A DNA stretch of 64,000 nucleotides from NCBI RefSeq assembly GCF_011839805.1, contig NZ_VWPY01000001.1, positions 328,028 through 392,027 of the forward strand. The letters are read 5' to 3'. The position numbers and the translations under genes were made by a program. This document shows positions 26,902 through 35,525 of the stretch, piece after piece; position 1 is the stretch's first letter; the number at the start of each line of letters is the position of its first letter. The stretch comes from Kineococcus rubinsiae (GTDB lineage: Bacteria; Actinomycetota; Actinomycetes; Actinomycetales; Kineococcaceae). Under the pieces are notes generated by a model that worked only from the letters and a program-made list of their open reading frames with translations, had not been told where the DNA came from and made no database searches.

Positions 26902-27555
26902 TCAGCCGGCCGTCGCGGCGAGCGCGACGTTCAGCTCGAGGACGTTCACGTGCTCCTCGCCGAGGAACCCCGCGGCCCGCCCGGACGTGTGCGCGGCGAC
27001 CAGCCCCGCGACGACCGTCAGGTCGAGGCCGCGGGCCCGCGCGACGCGCGCCACCTGCTCCTGCGCGTACGCCGGCGAGATGTCCGGGTCGAGCCCGCTG
27101 CCGGACGCGGTGAGCGCGTCGGCCGGGACGGACGCGGGGTCGACGCCGTCGGCGGCGGCCACCGCGGCCCGCCGCTCCGCCACCGACGTCGCGAGGTCGG
27201 TGCTCTCCGGCCCGAGGTTGGAGGCGCCGGAGGCCAGCGGGTCGTACCCGTCGCCCGCCGCCGAGGGCCGGGGCGCGAACCACTGCGCGCCCGTGAACTG
27301 CTGCCCGATCAGCGCCGACCCGACGGGCCGGCCGTCCACGCGGACGACCTGCCCGTCGGCGCGCTCGGGCACGAGCCGGCCGACGGCGTAGACGACGCCG
27401 GGGTAGACCAGGCCGAGCAGCGCGGTCATGGCCACAAGCAGGACGAGGCCGGTGCGCGCCTGGCGCACGAGAGCGGTGAGCGAGGCCGTGGGAGCCCCGC
27501 CGTTCTCCGTCGAACCCGCGGGTTCGAGGGTGGCGGTGCTTGCGGTGGAGGACAT
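26902..27555 (-). CDS. kdpC: Potassium-transporting ATPase subunit KdpC
   Basis: 217 aa from ATG 27555, one base after the kdpB stop. One N-terminal membrane helix is followed by the periplasmic-type KdpC domain, with SALIGQQFTGAQWFAPRPSA, ASNLGP and SGSGLDPDISPAYA. It stabilises the KdpFABC complex and helps couple ATP use to K+ uptake. Confidence 0.96.
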   Translation of the reverse strand: MSSTASTATLEPAGSTENGGAPTASLTALVRQARTGLVLLVAMTALLGLVYPGVVYAVGRLVPERADGQVVRVDGRPVGSALIGQQFTGAQWFAPRPSAAGDGYDPLASGASNLGPESTDLATSVAERRAAVAAADGVDPASVPADALTASGSGLDPDISPAYAQEQVARVARARGLDLTVVAGLVAAHTSGRAAGFLGEEHVNVLELNVALAATAG

Positions 27556-27556
27556 G

Positions 27557-29680
27557 TCAGCCGATCCCCGGGATGGTCGAGACGAGCAGGTCGATGAGCT
27601 TGATGCCGACGAACGGGACGAGGACGCCGCCCAGGCCGTAGACGAGGATGTTGCGGCGCAGCAGGGCGGCGGCGCTGGAGGGCCGGTAGCGCACGCCCCG
27701 CAGGGCCAGCGGGATCAGCGCCACGATGACGAGGGCGTTGAAGACGATCGCCGAGACGATGGCGGACTCGGGCGTCGCCAGCCGCATGACGTTCAGCCGG
27801 TCCAGCTGCGGGAACGTCGTGACGAACATCGCCGGGATGATCGCGAAGTACTTGGCGACGTCGTTGGCGATGGAGAACGTCGTCAACGCCCCACGCGTGA
27901 TGAGCAGCTGCTTGCCGATCTCCACGATCTCGATGAGCTTGGTGGGGTCGGAGTCCAGGTCCACCATGTTCCCGGCCTCCTTGGCGGCCGAGGTGCCCGT
28001 GTTCATCGCGACGCCCACGTCGGCCTGGGCCAGGGCGGGGGCGTCGTTGGTGCCGTCGCCCATCATGGCCACGAGCCGCCCGCCGGACTGCTCCTGGCGG
28101 ATCAGGGCGAGCTTCTCCTCGGGCGTGGCCTCGGCGAGGACGTCGTCGACGCCGGCCTCGGCGGCGATGGCCCGGGCCGTGCGCTCGTTGTCGCCGGTGA
28201 CCATGACGGTGCGGATGCCCATGGCGCGCAGCTGCTCGAAGCGTTCCCGCATGCCCTCCTTGACGACGTCCTTGAGGTGGACGACGCCGAGCACGCGGGC
28301 CTGGCCGCGGACGGACTCGGCCACGACGAGCGGGGTCCCGCCCGCGGTCGAGACCTCCTCGACGCACCGGCCGACCTCGGCGGGGACCTCGCCGCCCTCG
28401 GCGCGCACCCACCGGGTGACGGCCGCGGCGGCGCCCTTGCGGACCTGGCGCACGCCGTCGCCCGCCGTGGGCAGGTCGACGCCGCTCATGCGGGTCTGCG
28501 CCGTGAACGGCACGAACGTCGCACCCGGTAGCTCGCCCTCGGCGCGGGCGCGCAGCCCGTGGTGCGCCTCGACGAGCACGACGATCGAGCGGCCCTCGGG
28601 GGTCGCGTCGGCGAGGCTGGACAGCTGCGCCGCGTCGGCCAGCTCGGCCTCGTCCACCCCGGGGGCGGGGAGGAGCTCGTGCGCCTGGCGGTTGCCGAGG
28701 GTGATGGTGCCCGTCTTGTCCAGCAGCAGCGTCCCGACGTCCCCGGCGGCCTCGACGGCCCGCCCGGACATGGCGAGCACGTTGCGCTGCACCAGCCGGT
28801 CCATGCCGGCGATGCCGATCGCGGACAGCAGGGCCCCGATCGTCGTGGGGATGAGGCAGACCAGCAGGGCCACCAGGACGACGACGCTCTGCGGGCGGCC
28901 GGAGTAGACGGCCATGGGCTGCAGCGTGACCACGGCCAGCAGGAACACCAGCGTGAGGCTCGCCAGCAGGATGTTCAGGGCGATCTCGTTGGGCGTGCGC
29001 TGGCGCGCGGACCCCTCGACCAGGGCGATCATCCGGTCGACGAAGCTCTCGCCCGGCTTGGCGGTGATCCGCACGACGATGCGGTCGGACAGGACCGTGG
29101 TCCCGCCCGTGACCGCGCTGCGGTCACCGCCGGACTCGCGGATGACCGGTGCCGACTCCCCCGTGATGGCGGACTCGTCGACGCTCGCGACGCCCTCGAC
29201 GACGTCCCCGTCGCCGGGGACGGTCTGCCCGGCCTCGACGACCACCAGGTCGCCCGGGCGCAGCTCGCTGGAGCGGACGTTCTCCTCCGCGCCGCAGCCG
29301 GGCGGGAGCCGGCGGGCGCTGGTCTCGGAGCTGACCTTGCGCAGGGACGCGGCCTGCGCCCGGCCGCGGCCCTCGGCGACGGCCTCGGCGAGGTTGGCGA
29401 ACACGACGGTGATCCACAGCCAGACCACGATGACCCAGGCGAAGACCGACGGGTCGCTGACGGCGAGGACGGTGGACAGCGCCGCCCCGACGGCCACGAC
29501 GAACATGACGGGGGTCTTCACCAGGTGGCGCGGGTCCAGCTTGCGCAGCGCGTCCGGCAGCGACGCGACGAGCTGGCGGGGGCTGAAGGCCCCGCTGGCG
29601 ACGCGGTGCGGCGCAGCGGTTCCGGCCGGCTCCGAGGGGCCGGCGGGGGTGGAGGTGCCGGGGAGGGTGGGCGTGCTCAT
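27557..29680 (-). CDS. kdpB: Potassium-transporting P-type ATPase, catalytic subunit KdpB
   Basis: 707 aa from ATG 29680, overlapping the kdpA stop by 4 bp. It carries the P-type phosphorylation site [13 protein letters not shown], the TGES actuator loop (ITGESAPV) and the hinge [16 protein letters not shown]. Membrane helices flank these domains. It hydrolyses ATP to power high-affinity K+ uptake through KdpA. Confidence 0.97.
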   Translation of the reverse strand: MSTPTLPGTSTPAGPSEPAGTAAPHRVASGAFSPRQLVASLPDALRKLDPRHLVKTPVMFVVAVGAALSTVLAVSDPSVFAWVIVVWLWITVVFANLAEAVAEGRGRAQAASLRKVSSETSARRLPPGCGAEENVRSSELRPGDLVVVEAGQTVPGDGDVVEGVASVDESAITGESAPVIRESGGDRSAVTGGTTVLSDRIVVRITAKPGESFVDRMIALVEGSARQRTPNEIALNILLASLTLVFLLAVVTLQPMAVYSGRPQSVVVLVALLVCLIPTTIGALLSAIGIAGMDRLVQRNVLAMSGRAVEAAGDVGTLLLDKTGTITLGNRQAHELLPAPGVDEAELADAAQLSSLADATPEGRSIVVLVEAHHGLRARAEGELPGATFVPFTAQTRMSGVDLPTAGDGVRQVRKGAAAAVTRWVRAEGGEVPAEVGRCVEEVSTAGGTPLVVAESVRGQARVLGVVHLKDVVKEGMRERFEQLRAMGIRTVMVTGDNERTARAIAAEAGVDDVLAEATPEEKLALIRQEQSGGRLVAMMGDGTNDAPALAQADVGVAMNTGTSAAKEAGNMVDLDSDPTKLIEIVEIGKQLLITRGALTTFSIANDVAKYFAIIPAMFVTTFPQLDRLNVMRLATPESAIVSAIVFNALVIVALIPLALRGVRYRPSSAAALLRRNILVYGLGGVLVPFVGIKLIDLLVSTIPGIG

Positions 29681-31365
29681 GCGAGAGCCTCTGCGAGGGG
29701 TCCGAGGGACAGGGCGGGGAAGAACGTGAGACCGGCGACGACGAGGACGACCGCGGCGTGCAGGCCGGCGAACGTGACCGAGGACGTCGGGAGCGTGCCC
29801 GTGGTGGCGTCCGCGGGCCGCTGCCGGGCGAACGCCCCGGCCAGCGCCAGGACGAGGAGCAGCGGCACGAAGCGGCCGAGCAGCATGGCCAGGCCGAGCG
29901 CGGTGTTGTAGAAGGGCGTGTTCGCGCCGAACCCGGCGAAGGCGCTGCCGTTGTTGTTGGCCGCCGAGGCGAAGGCGTACAGCAGCTCCGAGAGCCCGTG
30001 CGGGCCGGAGTTCAGCATCGCCGAGCGGGTCGACGCGCCGGACAGCGCGACGGCGACCCCGACGAGCAGGGCGAACGGCGTCGCGAGGATGTACAGGGCG
30101 ACGAGGGTGATCTCGCGCTGGCGGATCTTCTTGCCGAGGTACTCCGGCGTGCGGCCCACCATGAGGCCGCCCAGGAACACCGTGAGGATCGCGAGGACGA
30201 GCATCCCGTACAGGCCGGAACCGACCCCGCCGGGGGTGACCTCGCCGAGCATCATGTTCAGCAGCAGGGCGCCGCCGCCGAGGGCGGTGTAGCTGTCGTG
30301 GAAGGAGTTCACGGCGCCCGTGGACGTCATGGTCGTCGAGGTCGCGAACAGCGCCGACGCCCACTCGCCGAAGCGGACCTCCTTGCCCTCCATCGCACTG
30401 CCGACGGCCTGCGGCACGGTGCCGAGCGCGTGCGTCTCGGCCCACGTCGTGACGGCCAGGGACGCGCCCCACAGCCCGCCCATGACCGCGAGGATCGTGA
30501 GGCCCTGCCGGTGGTCGCCGACCATCGTGCCGAACGCGCGGGGCAGGCTGAACGGGATGACCAGCAGCAGGAACACCTCGAGGAGGTTCGAGACGGCGTT
30601 CGGGTTCTCGAACGGGTGGGCGGAGTTCGCGTTGAAGAAGCCGCCGCCGTTGGTGCCGAGCTCCTTGATCGCCTCCTGGGAGGCGATCGGCCCGCCGACG
30701 ATCGTCTGCGACCCGCCGGCCAGCGTCGTGTACTCCGTCGCACCGGTGAGGTTCTGCACGACGCCGGTCAGGAGCAGCAGGACGGCCGCGAGGAGCGCGA
30801 GCGGGAGCAGGACGCGCACGGTCGAGCGGACGAGGTCCACCCAGAAGCTGCCGATCGTCGACGTCCCCCGGCTGACCAGGCCGCGCACGAGGGCCACGGC
30901 GACGGCCAGCCCGACGGCCGCGGAGAGGAAGTTCTGCACGGTGAGGCCGGCCATCTGCACGAGGTGACCGAGGGCCGACTCCCCCGAGTAGGACTGCCAG
31001 TTGGTGTTGGTCACGAAGGACACGGCGGTGTTCCACGCCTGCGTCTGCTCCATCGCGCCGAACCCGAGCGAGAGCGGCAGGAAGCCCTGCAGACGCAGGA
31101 ACGCGTACAGCAGCAGGATCGAGACGGTCGAGAAGCCGACGACGGACAGCGCGTAGGTGGGCCAGCGGGTGTCGGCGTCGGCGTCCACGCGCAGCAGGCG
31201 GTACGCGGCCCGCTCGACGCGCAGGTGGCGCGACGAGGTCATCGTGCGGGCGATGTGGTCGCCCAGCGGCACGTGGACCGCGGCGAGCAGCAGGAGCAGG
31301 AGGCCGATCTGCAGGAGACCGGCCGCCGTGTCGGACAGGGAGCCGGCGTCGGACAGGGAGCTCAC
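29677..31365 (-). CDS. kdpA: Potassium-transporting ATPase, K+-translocating subunit KdpA
   Basis: 562 aa from GTG 31365. About ten membrane helices and K+-selectivity loops such as [11 protein letters not shown] and [19 protein letters not shown] identify KdpA. It forms the ion path of KdpFABC. The kdpF stop lies 6 bp upstream and the kdpB start overlaps its stop. Confidence 0.97.
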   Translation of the reverse strand: MSSLSDAGSLSDTAAGLLQIGLLLLLLAAVHVPLGDHIARTMTSSRHLRVERAAYRLLRVDADADTRWPTYALSVVGFSTVSILLLYAFLRLQGFLPLSLGFGAMEQTQAWNTAVSFVTNTNWQSYSGESALGHLVQMAGLTVQNFLSAAVGLAVAVALVRGLVSRGTSTIGSFWVDLVRSTVRVLLPLALLAAVLLLLTGVVQNLTGATEYTTLAGGSQTIVGGPIASQEAIKELGTNGGGFFNANSAHPFENPNAVSNLLEVFLLLVIPFSLPRAFGTMVGDHRQGLTILAVMGGLWGASLAVTTWAETHALGTVPQAVGSAMEGKEVRFGEWASALFATSTTMTSTGAVNSFHDSYTALGGGALLLNMMLGEVTPGGVGSGLYGMLVLAILTVFLGGLMVGRTPEYLGKKIRQREITLVALYILATPFALLVGVAVALSGASTRSAMLNSGPHGLSELLYAFASAANNNGSAFAGFGANTPFYNTALGLAMLLGRFVPLLLVLALAGAFARQRPADATTGTLPTSSVTFAGLHAAVVLVVAGLTFFPALSLGPLAEALA

Positions 31366-31371
31366 GACGCC

Positions 31372-31461
31372 TCAGAACCTCTCGGGGCGCAGCAGGGCGA
31401 GCAGCAGGTACCCCGCGAGCAGGACGGCGAGGACGAGGCCCACGGCCTCACCCGCGCTCAC
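31372..31461 (-). CDS. kdpF: Small membrane subunit KdpF
   Basis: 29 aa from GTG 31461: one hydrophobic helix ending in [12 protein letters not shown], the conserved KdpF C-terminus. It binds the lipid-facing side of KdpA and stabilises the complex. Its start overlaps the stop of a 27-codon ORF upstream by 4 bp. Confidence 0.92.
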   Translation of the reverse strand: MSAGEAVGLVLAVLLAGYLLLALLRPERF

Positions 31462-31541
31462 CGGCGTTCCAGCGCGCGGACGAGCAGCGTCGCGACCAGC
31501 GCGAGCACGAGGGTGAGGGCGACGAACCCGAGGTCGAGCAC
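31458..31541 (-). CDS. 27-aa single-helix membrane ORF leading the kdp operon
   Basis: Starts at GTG 31541 with an AGGAG site at ideal spacing and ends in a GTGA overlap with kdpF. The peptide begins VLDLGFVALTLVLALVA and ends in a basic RALERR, so it is one membrane helix with a positive cytoplasmic tail. I recall similar unnamed peptides before kdpF in other actinobacteria. It may be an extra small subunit or serve to couple translation into kdpF. Function unknown. Confidence 0.72.
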   Translation of the reverse strand: MLDLGFVALTLVLALVATLLVRALERR

Positions 31542-31615
31542 GGGGACTCCTGGGGAGGGGGTGGACGGTGGCACGTCCGGAGTCCAGCACCGCGGGACCC
31601 CCGCCCCGTCCGTCT

Positions 31616-31664
31616 TGACGCCCCCCTGACGCGGGCACCCCGTTCCTTGACGCGTCCTTGACGC
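31616..31664. promoter_or_regulatory. Four phased TGACGC repeats upstream of kdp (candidate response-regulator site)
   Basis: TGACGC occurs at 31616, 31627, 31648 and 31659, giving spacings of 11, 21 and 11 bp, all on one helix face. The last two lie in an exact 11-bp tandem repeat (TCCTTGACGCG at 31644 and 31655). Direct repeats 11 bp apart are the usual target of OmpR/PhoB-type response regulators, the family to which KdpE belongs. The block sits 75-123 bp upstream of the first kdp ORF and just before the rightward ORF at 31697. Confidence 0.55.
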
Positions 31665-31696
31665 GTGGACCGCCGCCCCCCGGGTAGGAGCGGCCC

Positions 31697-31945
31697 GTGG
31701 ACGAGATCCAGGACCCCGCACCGGACAGCGCGATGGCCACCGGCAGCGACGCCGGGGAACCGGGTGGTCCCGGCCCCGGTGACTCCCCCGGCGGGGACGC
31801 GCCTCACGTCGAGGCCTCGCCGCAGGCCGGCCTCTCGGCGGACGACGACGCCCCGCTGCCCGCCCTGACGCCGCGGGACGGCGCCGACGGGGACCCGGCC
31901 GACGGCCTGACGCCGTCGTTCCGGGAACCTCCCGCCGACGCCTGA
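31697..31945 (+). CDS. Short acidic, Pro/Gly-rich protein (unknown)
   Basis: 82 aa from GTG 31697, with AGGAG eight bases upstream. Strongly acidic, rich in Asp, Pro, Gly and Ala, with no hydrophobic helix and no domain I recognise; probably disordered. It lies between the kdp control region and the sugar-dehydrogenase operon. It could be a genuine small protein or a chance frame in GC-rich DNA. Confidence 0.45.
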   Translation: MDEIQDPAPDSAMATGSDAGEPGGPGPGDSPGGDAPHVEASPQAGLSADDDAPLPALTPRDGADGDPADGLTPSFREPPADA

Positions 31946-31976
31946 GCCCACCTCTCGACCTCGTCGTCGCCGACCG

Positions 31977-32005
31977 TTGACGCGTCCGGACGACGGTCGT
32001 AGTCT
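31977..32005 (+). promoter_or_regulatory. Promoter of fucose locus 1
   Basis: TTGACG (31977-31982) and TAGTCT (32000-32005) are separated by exactly 17 bp, a near-consensus vegetative promoter. Transcription would start near 32012, inside the palindrome at 32011-32023. Confidence 0.65.
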
Positions 32006-32010
32006 CGGCA

Positions 32011-32023
32011 ATCGATTATCGAT
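32011..32023. promoter_or_regulatory. Operator-like palindrome ATCGAT-T-ATCGAT
   Basis: Six-base palindromic halves around one base. The site is AT-rich in a very GC-rich setting and lies on the predicted transcription start and 13 bp before the start codon at 32037. Position and symmetry indicate a repressor site. One of the three GntR proteins at 53-58 kb is a candidate binder. Confidence 0.6.
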
Positions 32024-32036
32024 CAGAGGAGCGACG

Positions 32037-33077
32037 ATGCTCGCAGCGCGCTACGTCAGCGCCCGCACCGTGGAGGTCGGCCCGGCCGACACCGCGCCGC
32101 CGGCCGCCGGTCAGGTCCAGGTCGCCCCCGCGTTCACCGGGGTCTGCGGGACCGACCTGCACATCTTCCACGGGGACATGGACCAGCGGGTCTCGCGTCC
32201 CGCCGTCATCGGCCACGAGGTGTCCGCGGTCGTCGCGGCCGTCGGCGAGGGCGTCGAGGGCTGGGCGGTCGGCGACCGCGTGACCGTCATGCCGCTGGCC
32301 TGGGACGGCACCTGCCCCGCGTGCCTCGCCGGGAACCAGCACGTCTGCCAGCACCTCGACTTCATCGGCATCGACTCCCCCGGCGGCCTGCAGCAGCGCT
32401 GGAACGTCCCCGCCTCCACCCTCGTCCGGCTACCCGACGGGCTGTCGCTGCGCGACGCCGCCCTGGTCGAGCCGACCGCGGTGGCCGTGCACGACGTGGG
32501 ACGCGCCGGCGTGCAGGCCGGGGAGACGGTCGTCGTCGTCGGCGCGGGGCCGGTCGGCCTGCTCATCGCCCTCGTCGCCACCAGCACCGGCGCGGACGTC
32601 CGCGTGGTCGAGCTCGACGCGCACCGGCGCTCGGTCGCCGCGGGCCTCGGGCTGCAGACGCTCGACCCGCGCGAGCAGGACGTCGTCGCCGCGGTCGAGG
32701 AGTGGACCGGGGGCGCCGGCGCGGCCGTAGCCTTCGAGGTGTCCGGCGCCGCCGGCGGCGTCACGACCGCCGTCGACGTCCTGGGGGTCCGTGGGCGCCT
32801 CTGCCTCGTGGCCATCCACCCCACGCCGCGCGAGGTGAACCTGCACCGGTTCTTCTGGCGGGAGCTGACGCTCATCGGCGCCCGGCTGTACGAGCGCAGC
32901 GACTTCGAGCGGGCCGTCGAGCTCGTCGCCTCGGGAGCGGTCCCGGCCGACACCGTGATCTCCCGCGTCGTGCCGCTGGCGCAGGCCGCGGACGCGTTCG
33001 CCGCCCTCGAGGGTGGCGCGGGCGTCGTCAAGGTCCTCGTCGACTGCCGCGAGGACACCGGAGCGCCCCGTGGCTGA
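32037..33077 (+). CDS. Zinc-type medium-chain polyol/sugar-acid dehydrogenase
   Basis: 346 aa from ATG 32037, with AGGAG five bases upstream. Catalytic zinc ligands appear in TGVCGTDLHIFHGD and IGHE. The NAD-binding motif is VVGAGPVGLL. The structural-zinc lobe (DGTCPACLAGNQHVC) has only three of the usual four cysteines. The fold resembles threonine, sorbitol and L-idonate dehydrogenases. The next gene is a KduD-like dehydrogenase overlapping by 8 bp, an arrangement like the idonate/gluconate 5-dehydrogenase pair. It is first in the operon of fucose locus 1 and may handle a related hexonate or lactaldehyde. Substrate not determined. Confidence 0.85.
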   Translation: MLAARYVSARTVEVGPADTAPPAAGQVQVAPAFTGVCGTDLHIFHGDMDQRVSRPAVIGHEVSAVVAAVGEGVEGWAVGDRVTVMPLAWDGTCPACLAGNQHVCQHLDFIGIDSPGGLQQRWNVPASTLVRLPDGLSLRDAALVEPTAVAVHDVGRAGVQAGETVVVVGAGPVGLLIALVATSTGADVRVVELDAHRRSVAAGLGLQTLDPREQDVVAAVEEWTGGAGAAVAFEVSGAAGGVTTAVDVLGVRGRLCLVAIHPTPREVNLHRFFWRELTLIGARLYERSDFERAVELVASGAVPADTVISRVVPLAQAADAFAALEGGAGVVKVLVDCREDTGAPRG

Positions 33078-33843
33078 CGCACCGGCGAACCCGTTCGACC
33101 TCACGGGCCGGCTCGCGGTCGTCACGGGCGCGCGCCGCGGCATCGGGTTCGCGATGGCGACGGCGCTGGCCGCCGCCGGCGCGGACGTCATCGGGGTGAG
33201 CGCGCAGCTGGAGGACGGTAGCGAGGTGGAGCAGGCCGTGCGCGGGCTCGGCCGCACCTTCGAGGGCCTGCGCGTCGACCTCTCCGACCGCGCCGCCACG
33301 ACGCAGCTCGCCGCCGACCTCGCCGCCCGCGACCGCCCCGTGGACGTGCTGGTGAACAACGCGGGCACCATCCGCCGGGCCCCCGCGGCCGAGCACCCCG
33401 ACGCCGACTTCGACCACGTGCTCGAGGTCAACCTGGCCGCCCCGTTCGTGCTGGCCCGCGGCCTCGGCGCCGCGATGCTCGCCCGGGGTTCCGGCAAGGT
33501 CGTGTTCACGGCGTCGCTGCTGAGCTTCCAGGGCGGCATCAACGTCCCCGGCTACACCGCCGCGAAGTCCGCCGTGGCCGGGCTCACCCGGGCCCTGGCC
33601 AACGAGTGGGCGGGGCGCGGCGTCAACGTCAACGCCATCGCGCCCGGCTACGTCGCCACCGACAACACCGAGGCCCTGCGCGCCGACGCCGCCCGCAGCG
33701 CCTCGATCCTCGAGCGCATCCCGGCCGGGCGCTGGGGCACCGCCGACGACCTCGCGGGCGCCACCGTCTTCCTGGCCTCGCGCGCCTCGGACTACGTCCA
33801 CGGCGTGGTCCTGCCCGTGGACGGCGGGTGGCTCGGCCGGTGA
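33070..33843 (+). CDS. SDR oxidoreductase, KduD-like (2-dehydro-3-deoxygluconate / gluconate 5-dehydrogenase type)
   Basis: 257 aa from GTG 33070, inside the end of the upstream dehydrogenase gene. NAD site TGARRGIG near residue 19, NNAG, catalytic Tyr-x3-Lys in YTAAK near residue 161. The C-terminal half (NAIAPGYVATDNTEALRAD, IPAGRWGTADDL, VDGGWLGR) closely follows KduD of pectin catabolism. It oxidises or reduces C5 of a deoxy- or keto-hexonate. In this operon it is beyond the minimal fucose pathway and may serve uronates or another deoxy-sugar acid. Confidence 0.87.
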   Translation: MADAPANPFDLTGRLAVVTGARRGIGFAMATALAAAGADVIGVSAQLEDGSEVEQAVRGLGRTFEGLRVDLSDRAATTQLAADLAARDRPVDVLVNNAGTIRRAPAAEHPDADFDHVLEVNLAAPFVLARGLGAAMLARGSGKVVFTASLLSFQGGINVPGYTAAKSAVAGLTRALANEWAGRGVNVNAIAPGYVATDNTEALRADAARSASILERIPAGRWGTADDLAGATVFLASRASDYVHGVVLPVDGGWLGR

Positions 33844-33910
33844 GGACGCGAGAGGCTCCACCCCGGTGCGGGGGTCCCCGCACCGCAGGTCACGAGATCG
33901 GAGAACCGTC

Positions 33911-34759
33911 GTGAAGCTGGTGCGCGTGGGTCCCGCGGGCCGTGAGGTGCCCGCCGTCCTGACCGACGACGGTCGCCTGCTGGACGCCTCGGGCGTCGTG
34001 GCCGACATCGACGGCGCGGCGCTGTCGCCCGAGGGGCTGGCCGCGATCGCCGCCGCCGTCCCCGGGCTGCCGGAGCTGCCCGCCGCGGAGCACCGCTTCG
34101 GCGCCCCGATCGCGCGCCCGGGCAAGGTCGTGTGCATCGGGCTGAACTACGCGCTGCACGCCAAGGAGTCCGGCGCGGACATCCCGGGGGAACCCGTGGT
34201 GTTCCTCAAGACGACGGACACGGTCGTCGGCCCCCACGACGAGGTGCTCGTCCCGCGCGGCAGCACCAAGACCGACTACGAGGTCGAGCTGGCCGTCGTC
34301 ATCGGCCGCCGGGCGCGCTACCTCGCCGACGCGGACGAGGCGCTCGCGTGCGTGGCCGGCTACGCCGTCAGCAACGACGTGTCCGAGCGGGAGTTCCAGC
34401 TCGAGCGCGGCGGCCAGTGGGACAAGGGCAAGAGCTGCGAGACGTTCAACCCGCTGGGCCCCTGGCTGGTCACGGCCGACGAGGTCCCCGACCCGCAGGC
34501 GCTGCGGCTGTGGCTCAGCGTCGACGGCCAGGTGCGCCAGGACGGCGGGACCTCCGACATGGTGTTCGGCGTCGCGGAGATCGTCCGCTACCTGAGCCAG
34601 TTCATGGTGCTGGAACCCGGTGACGTCATCAACACCGGAACCCCGGCCGGGGTGGCGCTGGGCCACCCGGAGCCGAAGCCGTACCTGCGCGCCGGCCAGG
34701 TGGTCGAGCTCGGGATCGACGGCCTCGGCGTGCAGCGCCAGGTGGTGGGGCAGGCGTGA
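33911..34759 (+). CDS. FAH-family hydrolase, probable 2,4-diketo-3-deoxy-L-fuconate hydrolase
   Basis: 282 aa from GTG 33911, with GGAGAA eight bases upstream. Fumarylacetoacetate-hydrolase fold: CIGLNYALHAKES, then metal-binding TDYEVELAVVIG and SNDVSEREFQ, and late INTGTPAGVALG. In the non-phosphorylating fucose/rhamnose pathway such enzymes split the 2,4-diketo-3-deoxy acid into pyruvate and lactate. The flanking deoxy-fuconate dehydrogenase (GTGA overlap) and fucose dehydrogenase support this role. A related keto-acid substrate remains possible. Confidence 0.87.
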   Translation: MKLVRVGPAGREVPAVLTDDGRLLDASGVVADIDGAALSPEGLAAIAAAVPGLPELPAAEHRFGAPIARPGKVVCIGLNYALHAKESGADIPGEPVVFLKTTDTVVGPHDEVLVPRGSTKTDYEVELAVVIGRRARYLADADEALACVAGYAVSNDVSEREFQLERGGQWDKGKSCETFNPLGPWLVTADEVPDPQALRLWLSVDGQVRQDGGTSDMVFGVAEIVRYLSQFMVLEPGDVINTGTPAGVALGHPEPKPYLRAGQVVELGIDGLGVQRQVVGQA

Positions 34760-35508
34760 GCGGCGGGGACTTCAGCGGTCTCGCGGCCCTCGTCACGGGG
34801 GGCGCGTCGGGCATCGGCCGGGCGACCGCCCTCATGCTCGTCGCGCGCGGCGCGCGCGTGGCCTCGCTCGACCTGCGCCCCGCCGAGGAGACGCCAGGGA
34901 TCGTGGAGGTCCTCGCCGACGTCTCCGACGACGCGTCCGTGCGGGCGGCCGTCGGGCGCGCCGCCGCGGAGCTCGGTGGTCTCGACGTCGTCGTGAACAA
35001 CGCGGGCGTCGGGGCGCGCGGCACCGTGGAGGACACCGAGGACGACGAGTACCGGAAGCTGTTCGAGGTCAACGTCCTCGGCATCGTCCGCGTCAGCCGC
35101 GCCGCCATGCCGCACCTGCGGCGCTCCGAGCACGCGGCCATCGTGAACACCGGCTCGATCGGCGGCTGGACGGGCCTGCAGCAGCGGGCCGCCTACGACG
35201 CCTCGAAGGGCGCGGTGCACGGTCTCACCCTGTCGATGGCGGCCGACCACGTGGGCGAGGGGATCCGCGTCAACGCCGTGGCCCCCGGCACCGCGGACAC
35301 CCCGTGGGTGCAGCGGTTGCTCGCCAGCGCACCCGATCCCGAGGTCGAGCGCCGCTCCCTGGAGGCGCGCCAGCCGCTCGGCCGCCTCGTCTCCGCCGAC
35401 GAGGTCGCGCACGCCATCTGCTACCTCGCCTCCCCGCTGTCGGGTTCCACCACGGGAACCCTGCTCGGCGTCGACGGCGGTTCGCACAGCCTGCTCATCA
35501 CCCGCTGA
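34756..35508 (+). CDS. SDR oxidoreductase, probable 2-keto-3-deoxy-L-fuconate dehydrogenase
   Basis: 250 aa from GTG 34756, overlapping the FAH stop by 4 bp. NAD site TGGASGIG, NNAG, and Tyr-x3-Lys in YDASK near residue 146. It probably oxidises C4 of 2-keto-3-deoxy-L-fuconate to the 2,4-diketo acid used by the enzyme encoded just upstream. The tight coupling to the FAH gene is the main support for substrate choice, since many SDRs look alike. Confidence 0.84.
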   Translation: MSGGDFSGLAALVTGGASGIGRATALMLVARGARVASLDLRPAEETPGIVEVLADVSDDASVRAAVGRAAAELGGLDVVVNNAGVGARGTVEDTEDDEYRKLFEVNVLGIVRVSRAAMPHLRRSEHAAIVNTGSIGGWTGLQQRAAYDASKGAVHGLTLSMAADHVGEGIRVNAVAPGTADTPWVQRLLASAPDPEVERRSLEARQPLGRLVSADEVAHAICYLASPLSGSTTGTLLGVDGGSHSLLITR

Positions 35509-35525
35509 TCCCCCCAGGAGCCCCG

